Part shown: piece by piece, positions 1 to 5,777 of the stretch
Numbering within the stretch: position 1 is the stretch's first letter
How the letters are laid out: every line of letters begins with the position of its first letter
The notes under the pieces: model-generated
Told to the model about the DNA's origin: nothing
The model's database searches: none
What the model saw: only the letters and a program-made list of their open reading frames with translations
Program-made: the position numbers and the translations under genes
From: Pseudomonadota bacterium
Lineage (GTDB): Bacteria; Pseudomonadota; Gammaproteobacteria; Arenicellales; Poriferihabitantaceae
Length of the DNA stretch: 6,142 bases
Direction: 5' to 3'
Assembly (NCBI GenBank): GCA_024226105.1
Contig: JAAELZ010000257.1
Location: forward strand, 1-6,142

Positions 1-53
1 AATCGTAACTAATCATCATTCAAATATTGCAGGTGCTAATATGTGAATAATTT

Positions 54-82
54 TTGCGTAAACGGTGCTTTTGCCGTATGAA
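54..82 (+). promoter_or_regulatory. Possible weak sigma70 promoter for the fructosamine kinase gene
   Basis: TTGCGT (54-59) and TATGAA (77-82) are separated by 17 bp, matching the consensus hexamers at 3/6 and 4/6 positions. Transcription would start near base 89, giving a leader of about 20 nt. The optimal spacing is the main argument for it; the hexamers are weak and other AT-rich placements around bases 27-51 exist. I see nothing else in bases 1-108, and no supportable partial gene at the left edge. Confidence 0.25.
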
Positions 83-108
83 AGACGCCCATCAAAGCCT
101 GATACACC

Positions 109-990
109 ATGATTAACTGGCCGGACATACTCGATCAAGTACAACAAAATACGGGGCTTACACCTGATCAGCGCCACATCACAAGCGTCTCAGGCGGGAG
201 CATTAACACCTGCTTTCTGGTGGGTAAACAAGCCTCACAGATATTTGTAAAAACCAACCGTCGCGAGCGCCTCGCCATGTTTGAAGCAGAAGCTGCGGGC
301 CTGGCATCCATACGCGAAGCACAGGCAGTTTTAACCCCTGAAGTATTGTGTACCGGCTACAGTGATCGTACCGCTTTCATTGCTTTACAGGCTATCAAAA
401 TGCGCGGTGCGTCGGTAAATTCCTGTCGGGAATTTGGCCGGCAACTGGCCAATATGCACCTTTACCGGCAACAGCGATTTGGCGCTCAAACGGATAACAC
501 TATCGGTTCCACGCCCCAGAAAAATCCCTGGTCGGATAACTGGTTTGATTTCTGGCGCCAGCACAGGCTCGGTTTTCAGCTAAAGCTTGCTCAAAAGAAT
601 CACGCGCCCAGGGCGTTGATTGATGATGGTCTGCACCTGAATGAATCATTTGAAGCCCTGTTTAACAACCCTCCTGAAGCATCATGCCTACATGGTGATT
701 TGTGGCAGGGTAACTGGGGGTTTACGGAAACCGGGCAGGCGGTAATCTTCGATCCGGCGCACTATTTTGGAGATCGTGAAGCGGATATTGCGATGACAAC
801 ACTATTTGGCCCGGCACACCCGGACTTTTATGCCGCCTATAAAGAAACCTGCCCACTTGATGAAGGTTACGAAATTCGAGAAACGTTTTACAACCTGTAC
901 CATATACTGAATCATTTCAATTTGTTCGGCGGCGCTTACGCTCGCCAGGCACACCAGATGATTCAAAACGTGTTGAGTGAATTGGCCTAA
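109..990 (+). CDS. Fructosamine kinase family protein (YniA-like)
   Basis: A 293-residue cytoplasmic kinase of the fructosamine/ketosamine-3-kinase family, which has the aminoglycoside-phosphotransferase fold. Family members phosphorylate sugar adducts on amines or proteins, destabilising them so the amine is released. Visible features are a glycine-containing loop (GGSINT, 29-34), the ATP-binding lysine in FVK (Lys48), the catalytic loop HGDLWQGN (195-202, Asp197), and the metal-binding segment IFDPAHYFGDRE (213-224, Asp215). The C-terminal YNLYHILNHFNLFGG (261-275) is also family-typical. From memory E. coli YniA is about 286 residues and aligns along its whole length, so this copy looks complete. 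The ATG is preceded by no clear Shine-Dalgarno sequence, but the N-terminus starts where the family does. The dehydrogenase gene follows after 40 bp on the same strand, so they may be co-transcribed. The exact substrate cannot be read from the sequence. Confidence 0.9.
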   Translation: MINWPDILDQVQQNTGLTPDQRHITSVSGGSINTCFLVGKQASQIFVKTNRRERLAMFEAEAAGLASIREAQAVLTPEVLCTGYSDRTAFIALQAIKMRGASVNSCREFGRQLANMHLYRQQRFGAQTDNTIGSTPQKNPWSDNWFDFWRQHRLGFQLKLAQKNHAPRALIDDGLHLNESFEALFNNPPEASCLHGDLWQGNWGFTETGQAVIFDPAHYFGDREADIAMTTLFGPAHPDFYAAYKETCPLDEGYEIRETFYNLYHILNHFNLFGGAYARQAHQMIQNVLSELA

Positions 991-1030
991 ATCCGTATAG
1001 TATTGCGCTTCGTATAAAACAAAAAACCCA

Positions 1031-2440
1031 ATGACCAAACATCTGGATGTAGCCATTCTCGGCGCCGGTACAGCAGGACTCAATGCCATGGGCCAGGTTC
1101 GTCGCCACACTAAAAACTTTCTGCTTATTGATGGCGCCGCCGAACACGAACTGGGGACGACCTGCGCACGCGTTGGCTGTATGCCTTCCAAAGCATTGAT
1201 CCATATTGCAGAAGAGTTTCACGCGCGTAAACAGTTCCACAAATTGGGCATAGAAGGTGGCGATGGACTTCGTGTTAATACCGCTACTGCGATGGAGCGG
1301 GTTCAGGATGTAAGAGACATCCTGGTTGATCGAGTGCTTGGAAATTCAATTGACAAAATGGGTGACAAATTTTTTAACAAATTTGCCCAGTTTGTAGATG
1401 CGCACACCTTGTTGGTTGGTGACGAACGAATAACCGTTGATAAATGTGTCATTGCGGCCGGAAGCCGGCCCGTCGTACCCGAGGCCTGGCAAGCCCTTGG
1501 GGATCAGGTTCTCACTACCGACTGCTTTTTTGAACAGGAAAATTTGCCCGCCTCAATGGCGGTCATCGGGATGGGTGTGATCGGCCTGGAACTCGGCCAG
1601 GCCGTGAGCCAGCTGGGTGTGGAGGTCACCGGTATTGATGCTCTGACCACCATAGCCGGCCTGAAAGATCCTGACATCAATCGCTGTGCTATCGATCTTA
1701 TTCAAAAGGAATTCCCGCTTATACTGGGTGAGGCCGCTCACCTGGAAAAGGCTGGCGAACTCATACGCGTCACCGCCGGCGATAAACAGCTGGATGTTGA
1801 ACGGGTGCTTGTTTGCATCGGCCGCCGTTCAAATATTGACCGGGTGGGGCTGGAAAACCTGGGTATCCGCCTCGACGAGCGGGGGTTACCGGATTACGAT
1901 ATACACACCATGGCACTGAAAGAAGCACCGCACATATTTCTCGCAGGCGACGTTAATGCTGATGCGCCCATACTTCACGAAGCATCTTATGAAGGAAAAA
2001 TAGCGGGGTTTAATGCTGGTTCAGGCTCGCTCAAGGCGTTCAAACGCTACGTTCCGTTCCATATCACATTCAGCGAGCCAAATATCTGCCAGGTGGGCCA
2101 ATCACTCGATCAACTCGATGAAGACCAGATCGTGATCGGTAAATTTGCCATGGGCCCACACGGCCGGGCACTGGTCATGGCGAATAACAGGGGCCTGATT
2201 CATTTGTACGCCGACAAAGACAGAGGCACCTTGCTGGGAGCCTGTATGGTTGCGCCACGCGCCGAACACCTCGCCCATCTGCTTAGCTGGTGTATCGAAC
2301 AAAAATTGGGCCTTCAGGAGATATTACGCTTTCCGTTTTATCACCCTGTTTTTGAAGAAGCGCTGCAAGGCGCCATCCGCGATGCACTGGCACAAACCTC
2401 TCTGGGCGGTTCCGTGCCGGCTGAATTAACGCCGCTTTAG
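1031..2440 (+). CDS. Dihydrolipoyl dehydrogenase-type flavoprotein disulfide reductase
   Basis: A 469-residue class I pyridine nucleotide-disulfide oxidoreductase of the kind that reoxidises dihydrolipoyl groups with NAD+ via FAD. Domain order is clear. The FAD-binding Rossmann motif GAGTAG is at 11-16, and the redox-active disulfide TTCARVGCMPSK has Cys45 and Cys50 in CxxxxC spacing. The NAD-binding motif GMGVIG is at 180-185, with an acidic residue (Asp203) ending the next strand, which favours NAD over NADP. The second FAD motif LAGDVN is at 304-309, and a C-terminal dimerisation domain carries the His438/Glu443 catalytic dyad in HPVFEE. The residues needed for disulfide chemistry are therefore all present. 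Its C-terminal motif differs from the classical HxHPTxSE of complex-bound E3, and no 2-oxoacid dehydrogenase E1/E2 gene is adjacent. It could thus be a stand-alone paralogue using another disulfide substrate. Nothing resembling a strong ribosome-binding site precedes the ATG, only an A-rich stretch. Confidence 0.85.
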   Translation: MTKHLDVAILGAGTAGLNAMGQVRRHTKNFLLIDGAAEHELGTTCARVGCMPSKALIHIAEEFHARKQFHKLGIEGGDGLRVNTATAMERVQDVRDILVDRVLGNSIDKMGDKFFNKFAQFVDAHTLLVGDERITVDKCVIAAGSRPVVPEAWQALGDQVLTTDCFFEQENLPASMAVIGMGVIGLELGQAVSQLGVEVTGIDALTTIAGLKDPDINRCAIDLIQKEFPLILGEAAHLEKAGELIRVTAGDKQLDVERVLVCIGRRSNIDRVGLENLGIRLDERGLPDYDIHTMALKEAPHIFLAGDVNADAPILHEASYEGKIAGFNAGSGSLKAFKRYVPFHITFSEPNICQVGQSLDQLDEDQIVIGKFAMGPHGRALVMANNRGLIHLYADKDRGTLLGACMVAPRAEHLAHLLSWCIEQKLGLQEILRFPFYHPVFEEALQGAIRDALAQTSLGGSVPAELTPL

Positions 2441-2454
2441 AGTAGGGTGTATAA

Positions 2455-2475
2455 CGGAGCAACATCCGCTTTTTT
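2455..2475 (+). terminator. Possible weak terminator in the convergent gap
   Basis: The 47-bp gap between the convergent dehydrogenase and perM stop codons contains CGGA (2455-2458) and TCCG (2465-2468) around a 6-nt loop, followed closely by a run of six T (2470-2475). The location and T-run fit an intrinsic terminator for the plus-strand gene. The 4-bp stem is short, so this is only suggestive. An alternative pairing, AGCAA with TTGCT (2458-2462 and 2474-2478), competes with it. Confidence 0.3.
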
Positions 2476-2487
2476 GCTACAGGGGTT

Positions 2488-3546
2488 TTATTCTAAATGC
2501 CGTTCGCTGCTCGGCCAGGCACTAATGACTGCCTGCACCAGAGTTGCCAGGGGAATCGCAAAAAACACACCCCATAATCCCCACAGCCCACCGAAAAACA
2601 ATATTGCTACAATGATCGCAATGGGGTGGATGTTTACCACCTCTGAAAACAGGAGCGGTACCAGCAAATTTCCATCCAGCGCCTGAATAATGAGATAAGC
2701 AAGCATCAGATAGAAAAAAGGTGAGGTCCAGCCCCACTGAAACCAGGCGACGAGGGCAACCGGTATGGTGACGACCGCGGCACCCACATAAGGAATAATC
2801 ACGGACAAACCAACCAGCACCGCCAGCAATGCGGCCCACTGTAAATCCATCGCCATAAAGGTGATCCAGCACACCGCCCAGACAATCAGGATCTCCCAAA
2901 ACTTACCGCGTATATAATTACCAATATTGGTATCCACTTCGCCCCACACCTGATCAGCCAACTGCCTGTCACGCGGCAAGCGTTCATGAACCCAGTTCAA
3001 AATTTTGTTTTTGTCCTTTAGAAACAGGAATACCAGCATCGGCACCAACACGGCGTAGATTAGTACAGAAATAAGGCTGGTTACAGATGACAGAGAAAGC
3101 GTCAAAATGTGCTGGCCATAAGCCGTCAACTCGGTACGAATTGAGTCGATCATCTCATAGACCTGTATTTCTGAAAATAATTCCGGATAAAGTTCTGGCA
3201 GGGTTAACAGGCCGGCCTGCCCCTGGCTGAGCATGGCCGGTATATTCTGTACCATTTCCTTGGTCTGGTTAAACAACAACGGCATCAGGGCTAACATGAT
3301 GATAAGGATAAACAGTACAAACAGCACAAAAACGATCACCACGCTCGGTAAACGGGGTAACTTCAACCGCTGCAAATATTTGACAACACCTTCCAGTAGA
3401 TAGGCGATGACAATGCTTGCCAATACCGGCGCCAACATATTGCCGGTATAAGTGATAAACAAAATGAAAACCAGCAGCGCAATTGTTAAAAAAACAATTT
3501 GCGGGTTGGCCATCTGCCGTCTGAACCACTGGGTGATATTATCCAT
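2488..3546 (-). CDS. perM: PerM, AI-2E family inner-membrane transporter
   Basis: A 352-residue polytopic membrane protein of the AI-2E/PerM (UPF0118) family. Hydrophobic segments lie at about 18-34, 38-56, 68-92, 155-176, 218-235, 238-268, 275-297 and 305-340. A soluble stretch at about 95-150 separates the N-terminal membrane block from the rest, as is usual in the family. Signatures are LKDKNKILNW (176-185), NYIRGKFWE (210-218), IPYVGA (251-256), IIQALDGNLLVPLLFSE (286-302) and GGLWGLWGVFFAIPLATL (319-336). These match E. coli PerM as I remember it, which has nearly the same length (about 353). Some family members export autoinducer-2 and others act as sodium/proton antiporters; PerM itself is poorly characterised, so the substrate is open. 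The start is supported by AAGG six bases upstream of the ATG. It lies 83 bp downstream of the OsmC gene on the same strand and converges with the dehydrogenase gene. Confidence 0.92.
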   Translation of the reverse strand: MDNITQWFRRQMANPQIVFLTIALLVFILFITYTGNMLAPVLASIVIAYLLEGVVKYLQRLKLPRLPSVVIVFVLFVLFILIIMLALMPLLFNQTKEMVQNIPAMLSQGQAGLLTLPELYPELFSEIQVYEMIDSIRTELTAYGQHILTLSLSSVTSLISVLIYAVLVPMLVFLFLKDKNKILNWVHERLPRDRQLADQVWGEVDTNIGNYIRGKFWEILIVWAVCWITFMAMDLQWAALLAVLVGLSVIIPYVGAAVVTIPVALVAWFQWGWTSPFFYLMLAYLIIQALDGNLLVPLLFSEVVNIHPIAIIVAILFFGGLWGLWGVFFAIPLATLVQAVISAWPSSERHLE

Positions 3547-3552
3547 GTTTTA

Positions 3553-3556
3553 CCTT
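3553..3556 (-). promoter_or_regulatory. Ribosome-binding site of perM
   Basis: On the minus strand AAGG ends six bases before the perM ATG, which is suitable Shine-Dalgarno spacing. It supports the chosen start over internal methionines such as Met12. Confidence 0.55.
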
Positions 3557-3629
3557 ACACAGGTTTCCACTATTAGTTTCCCGATCGCCATTACAAAATG
3601 ACAAACAAGCCAATTCAAACCAGGGCATA

Positions 3630-4058
3630 TCATTCAGCACCCATCGCGACTATCTCAAAATCATGAGTAATAGTGGCCGCTTCACCGAGCATAATCGAAG
3701 CAGAACAATATTTCTTTGCTGATAATTCTATCGCCCGGGCAACCCGTTCCGGGCTAAGTGCGTTCCCGGAGATAATAAAGTGTACATGAATACTGGTAAA
3801 CACCTTAGGTGCCGTCTCAGCTCGTTCAGCACCAATTTCGACTCTACAGCTATGTATTTCCTGTCGCGCCTTCTCCAATATCATCACGACATCAATTGAG
3901 GTACACCCCCCCAGACCCATCAGCAACATTTCCATGGGTCGTGGCCCTTTGTTCTCCCCTCCGACCTCAGGTGAGGCGTCCATCAAAACAGTATGACCAC
4001 TACCGGCTGCGGTTGCCGAAAAAGCCATTTTGCCTACTCTTTCTACGCTGATATTCAT
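3630..4058 (-). CDS. yhfA: OsmC family protein, YhfA type
   Basis: A 142-residue OsmC/Ohr-superfamily protein. The two conserved cysteines sit in GGCTSIDVV (Cys52) and KKYCSASIML (Cys118), and the PMEMLLMGLGG helix carries the conserved glutamate Glu43. This is the thiol-peroxidase-like active site by which Ohr and OsmC reduce organic hydroperoxides. The overall pattern, including the LMD segment, the FTSIHVHFIISG strand and ITHDFEIVA near the end, follows E. coli YhfA rather than Ohr. YhfA's physiological role is not settled, so peroxidase activity is an inference from the fold. The N-terminus aligns with YhfA from the first residue, so the ATG is favoured over Met11 even without a strong ribosome-binding site. 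From memory, YhfA-type genes often lie beside crp (enterobacteria) or next to vfr near trpGDC (Pseudomonas). Here the neighbour is trpC and no crp/vfr gene is present. Confidence 0.88.
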   Translation of the reverse strand: MNISVERVGKMAFSATAAGSGHTVLMDASPEVGGENKGPRPMEMLLMGLGGCTSIDVVMILEKARQEIHSCRVEIGAERAETAPKVFTSIHVHFIISGNALSPERVARAIELSAKKYCSASIMLGEAATITHDFEIVAMGAE

Positions 4059-4097
4059 AAATTTGACCGAGTTAATATTGTTGCTATTTAGTGTGAA

Positions 4098-4146
4098 TTA
4101 CCGTATTTAACATGCTTTTAATGTATTATAAACGCTTTTATTGTAT
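4098..4146. repeat. Three-copy, 20-bp-phased repeat upstream of the OsmC gene
   Basis: GCTTTTAATGTAT (4114-4126) and GCTTTTATTGTAT (4134-4146) match at 12 of 13 positions exactly 20 bp apart. A shorter third member, TTAccGTAT (4098-4106), sits in the same 20-bp register. The shared core is TTAnnGTAT at 4098, 4118 and 4138, or ATACnnTAA read toward the OsmC gene. A spacing of about two helical turns puts all copies on one DNA face, which suggests a multimeric regulator site. The middle copy overlaps the TATAAT box of the predicted promoter. No function is demonstrated, and the AT-rich background raises the chance of coincidence. Confidence 0.5.
4125..4130 (-). promoter_or_regulatory. Candidate -10 box for the OsmC gene
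   Basis: A perfect TATAAT on the minus strand lies 66 bases upstream of the OsmC start. No good -35 hexamer stands 16-18 bp upstream (the best is AGCAAG), so the promoter may depend on an activator, or the box may be a chance AT-rich match. The phased repeat overlaps it. Confidence 0.35.
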
Positions 4147-4173
4147 GCTTGCTTTGTTTGTCCTTCATCGATA

Positions 4174-4962
4174 CTATGAAATCAGAGCTGACAGCGCCAG
4201 CCCGGGGTCCGGCTCGCGCATAAATGCTTCTCCAATAAGAAAGCTGTTCACCCCGTTTTCGCGCAATCGTTTAATATCATTACGATCATGAATGCCGCTT
4301 TCGGATATGACTATTTTTTCTTCCGGTACCATTGAAAGCATTGAAACTGTTGTCTCGAGCGATGTTTCAAAGGTCCGCAGATTTCGGTTATTGATACCGA
4401 GTAACGGTGTTTGCAGCCGAAGCGCTCTTTCAAGCTCCTGCTCATTGTGAACTTCAACCAGCACATCCAGACCCAGGGCGATAGCGGTCTGCTCCAGATC
4501 ACTCATCATCGGATCACCCAGCGCTGCAGCAATCAGTAAGATGGCATCCGCACCCATCCCCCTGGCTTCGTATATCTGATAAGGATCAATCATAAAATCT
4601 TTGCGCAGCACGGGTATTTCACACGCGGCGCGTGCCGCTTTCAGGTAATCTGCACAACCTTTGAAATATTTCTCGTCGGTTAAAACCGATAAACAGGCCG
4701 CACCGTTAGCTGCATAAGCGCGGGCAATATCCGCCGGCTGAAAATTCCCTCTGATGATACCCTTACTCGGCGACGCCTTTTTAATTTCGGCAATAACCGC
4801 GACCTTGTTTGAGCCCAGTTTTTCCTGTATAGCGGCCGTAAAACCCCGGGTTGGCGGCAGATGCTCTACCTGCCTGGACAGTTCAGGAAGCGAAACCAGC
4901 TCAGCACTCGCTACAATTTCCCGGGCTTTGTCCCTCAGTATTTGATTAAGAATATCACTCAT
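4174..4962 (-). CDS. trpC: Indole-3-glycerol-phosphate synthase
   Basis: TrpC, 262 residues, a cytoplasmic TIM barrel. It closes and decarboxylates carboxyphenylaminodeoxyribulose phosphate to indole-3-glycerol phosphate, the fifth step of tryptophan synthesis. Conserved active-site elements are AEIKKASPSKG (58-68, with Glu59 and Lys61), VLRKDF (118-123, Lys121), VEVHN (169-173, Glu170), GINNRNL (189-195, Asn191), SESGI (220-224) and the phosphate-loop region IGEAFM (243-248). Length fits the monofunctional enzyme, with no fused TrpF domain. The N-terminus MSDILNQILRDKAREI is the usual start for gammaproteobacterial TrpC. Upstream is trpG, 122 bp away, where trpGDC clusters would carry trpD. 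A promoter directly before the ATG suggests trpC can be transcribed on its own, with little or no 5' leader. Confidence 0.96.
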   Translation of the reverse strand: MSDILNQILRDKAREIVASAELVSLPELSRQVEHLPPTRGFTAAIQEKLGSNKVAVIAEIKKASPSKGIIRGNFQPADIARAYAANGAACLSVLTDEKYFKGCADYLKAARAACEIPVLRKDFMIDPYQIYEARGMGADAILLIAAALGDPMMSDLEQTAIALGLDVLVEVHNEQELERALRLQTPLLGINNRNLRTFETSLETTVSMLSMVPEEKIVISESGIHDRNDIKRLRENGVNSFLIGEAFMREPDPGLALSALIS

Positions 4963-4970
4963 CAGGTGTT

Positions 4971-4999
4971 CTTATAGTGAGTTGTGTGAACCGTGTAAA
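4971..4999 (-). promoter_or_regulatory. Strong sigma70-like promoter abutting trpC
   Basis: On the minus strand TTTACA (plus coordinates 4994-4999) is followed by exactly 17 bp and then TATAAG (4971-4976). Each hexamer matches consensus at 5 of 6 positions. Only eight bases separate the -10 box from the trpC ATG. Initiation 6-7 bases downstream would give a leader of roughly 0-2 nt, that is a leaderless or nearly leaderless mRNA. This agrees with the lack of a clear Shine-Dalgarno sequence. The -35 box overlaps the repeat copy at 4985-4997. Confidence 0.6.
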
Positions 5000-5062
5000 G
5001 ACTAAGCTGATTATAGGAGACCTGTGTACAGCGCGGGTGAGAAAAATTGGGAGATCCGTGTA
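4985..5062. repeat. Three degenerate 13-bp direct repeats between trpG and trpC
   Basis: GGAGATCCGTGTA (5050-5062) and GGAGACCTGTGTA (5016-5028) agree at 11 of 13 positions. TGTGAACCGTGTA (4985-4997) agrees with the first at 10 of 13. Offsets are 31 and 34 bp, close to three helical turns. All copies share GTGTA, which reads TACAC toward trpC, and the one nearest trpC overlaps the -35 box of its predicted promoter. Regulator binding sites are one explanation. The rest of this 122-bp gap shows no trpD-like coding remnant. Confidence 0.4.
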
Positions 5063-5084
5063 TAAAGCCGGTCACCGGGAACCC

Positions 5085-5651
5085 TCAGGCCAAATCCAGA
5101 AAGTTTTTGAGTAAATGATGGCCCTTTTCGGTACTAATGGATTCAGGGTGAAACTGAACACCAATGGTGGGGTGTTCTGTGTGACTTAAGGCCATCAGCT
5201 CACCATCCTCACTGAAAGCGGTGGCTTCAAGACACTCGGGAAAATCGTTTTCATCTACCACCAGAGAGTGATACCGCGTTGCAACAAATGGTTCGGGCAT
5301 CCCTTTTAGAATGCTCTGTCCTTTGTGGAGAATTTTATCGGTTTTACCGTGCATTAAGGAGCTAGCGTGAACTGTCTGGCCTCCGAAAGCTTCGCCTATA
5401 CTCTGATGCCCCAGACACACGCCCAAAACAGGAATATTGCCACTAAACGCCTTAATGGCTTCGATAGACACGCCAGCCTGTTTAGGCGTACCGGGGCCTG
5501 GTGAAACCACCAGGTAATCCGGCTTTTTCTCTCGCAATTGTTCGACACTAAATTCATCATTGCGAACCACCTCGACCATCTCCCCCAGCTCACCAAAATA
5601 CTGTACCAGGTTGTAGGTAAAAGAATCGTAATTATCAATCATCAGCAGCAT
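5085..5651 (-). CDS. trpG: Anthranilate synthase component II, glutamine amidotransferase
   Basis: A 188-residue class I glutamine amidotransferase, TrpG/PabA type. It hydrolyses glutamine and passes ammonia to TrpE for anthranilate formation, or to PabB for aminodeoxychorismate in folate synthesis. The catalytic triad is visible: Cys79 in GVCLGHQSIGEAFGG, and His168 and Glu170 in VQFHPES. Other hallmarks are the start MLLMIDNYDSFTYNLVQYF, the oxyanion-region segment VVSPGPGTP (48-56) and ATRYHSL (124-130). The length is normal for a stand-alone subunit, and it is not fused to TrpD as in E. coli. TrpG and PabA cannot be separated reliably by sequence, and many bacteria use one protein for both. 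Linkage to trpC favours a tryptophan role. The ATG is supported by AGGTG upstream. Neither trpE nor trpD is in the window. Confidence 0.93.
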   Translation of the reverse strand: MLLMIDNYDSFTYNLVQYFGELGEMVEVVRNDEFSVEQLREKKPDYLVVSPGPGTPKQAGVSIEAIKAFSGNIPVLGVCLGHQSIGEAFGGQTVHASSLMHGKTDKILHKGQSILKGMPEPFVATRYHSLVVDENDFPECLEATAFSEDGELMALSHTEHPTIGVQFHPESISTEKGHHLLKNFLDLA

Positions 5652-5658
5652 TTTTTCG

Positions 5659-5663
5659 CACCT
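5659..5663 (-). promoter_or_regulatory. Ribosome-binding site of trpG
   Basis: AGGTG on the minus strand lies seven bases before the trpG ATG. This good Shine-Dalgarno match favours the first ATG over the in-frame ATG at codon 4. It contrasts with trpC, which has no clear site. Confidence 0.6.
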
Positions 5664-5710
5664 AAAAGTTTGCCTGATTTTACTATAACAAGCTCACTAT
5701 AAGCTGTAGG

Positions 5711-5764
5711 TATAAGGCTATTTGTACTCTCAATACACACTAAACAATGTACAAATAGTCTATA
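5711..5764. repeat. Long AT-rich inverted repeat between the VWA gene and trpG
   Basis: GGCTATTTGTAC (5716-5727) pairs with GTACAAATAGTC (5749-5760) over 12 positions with one mismatch, which is a G-U pair in one strand's RNA. Allowing one bulged base, outer TATA arms (5711-5714 and 5761-5764) extend it to about 16 pairs. The loop is 21 nt. It lies 14 bases beyond the VWA stop and about 60 bases upstream of trpG. The read-out after the hairpin toward trpG is TTATACC, not a U-run, so a classical intrinsic terminator is unlikely. An operator, an mRNA-stabilising stem or an attenuator-like leader element is possible. The 126-bp intergenic gap otherwise holds the trpG ribosome-binding site and short TATAGT repeats. 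Confidence 0.55.
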
Positions 5765-5777
5765 TTATTGTTAATAA

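Noticed and set aside
1..108. Tail or start of another gene at the left edge.
   Set aside because: All plus-strand frames stop within 45 bases and the minus-strand frame of about 30 codons shows nothing recognisable.
802..1240. Minus-strand open frames of 129 and 107 codons across the kinase-dehydrogenase junction.
   Set aside because: They lie antisense to two clearly conserved proteins, and their translations show no domain or natural composition.
2522..2899. A 125-codon minus-strand frame inside perM.
   Set aside because: It is a shifted frame of the strongly conserved PerM coding sequence, rich in Cys and Gly as such shadows often are.
4985..5000. A CRP-like half site, TGTGA, upstream of trpC.
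   Set aside because: The second half (TCACA) is absent at the required 6-bp spacing; the similar TGTGA at 4092-4096 fails the same test.
5071..5081. The near-palindrome CCGGTGACCGG after trpG as a terminator stem.
   Set aside because: It would leave a one-base loop, and no U-run follows.
4962..5084. An open frame continuing from the trpG TGA for 40 codons and ending in a TGATG overlap with the trpC start.
   Set aside because: It has no similarity to TrpD or to any family I recognise, no Trp codons for a leader peptide and no good start or ribosome-binding site. An open run of 40 codons is not improbable by chance.
5711..5764. The inverted repeat as a mobile-element end or MITE.
   Set aside because: There is no target-site duplication, no transposase and no second copy in the window, and the span is too short.
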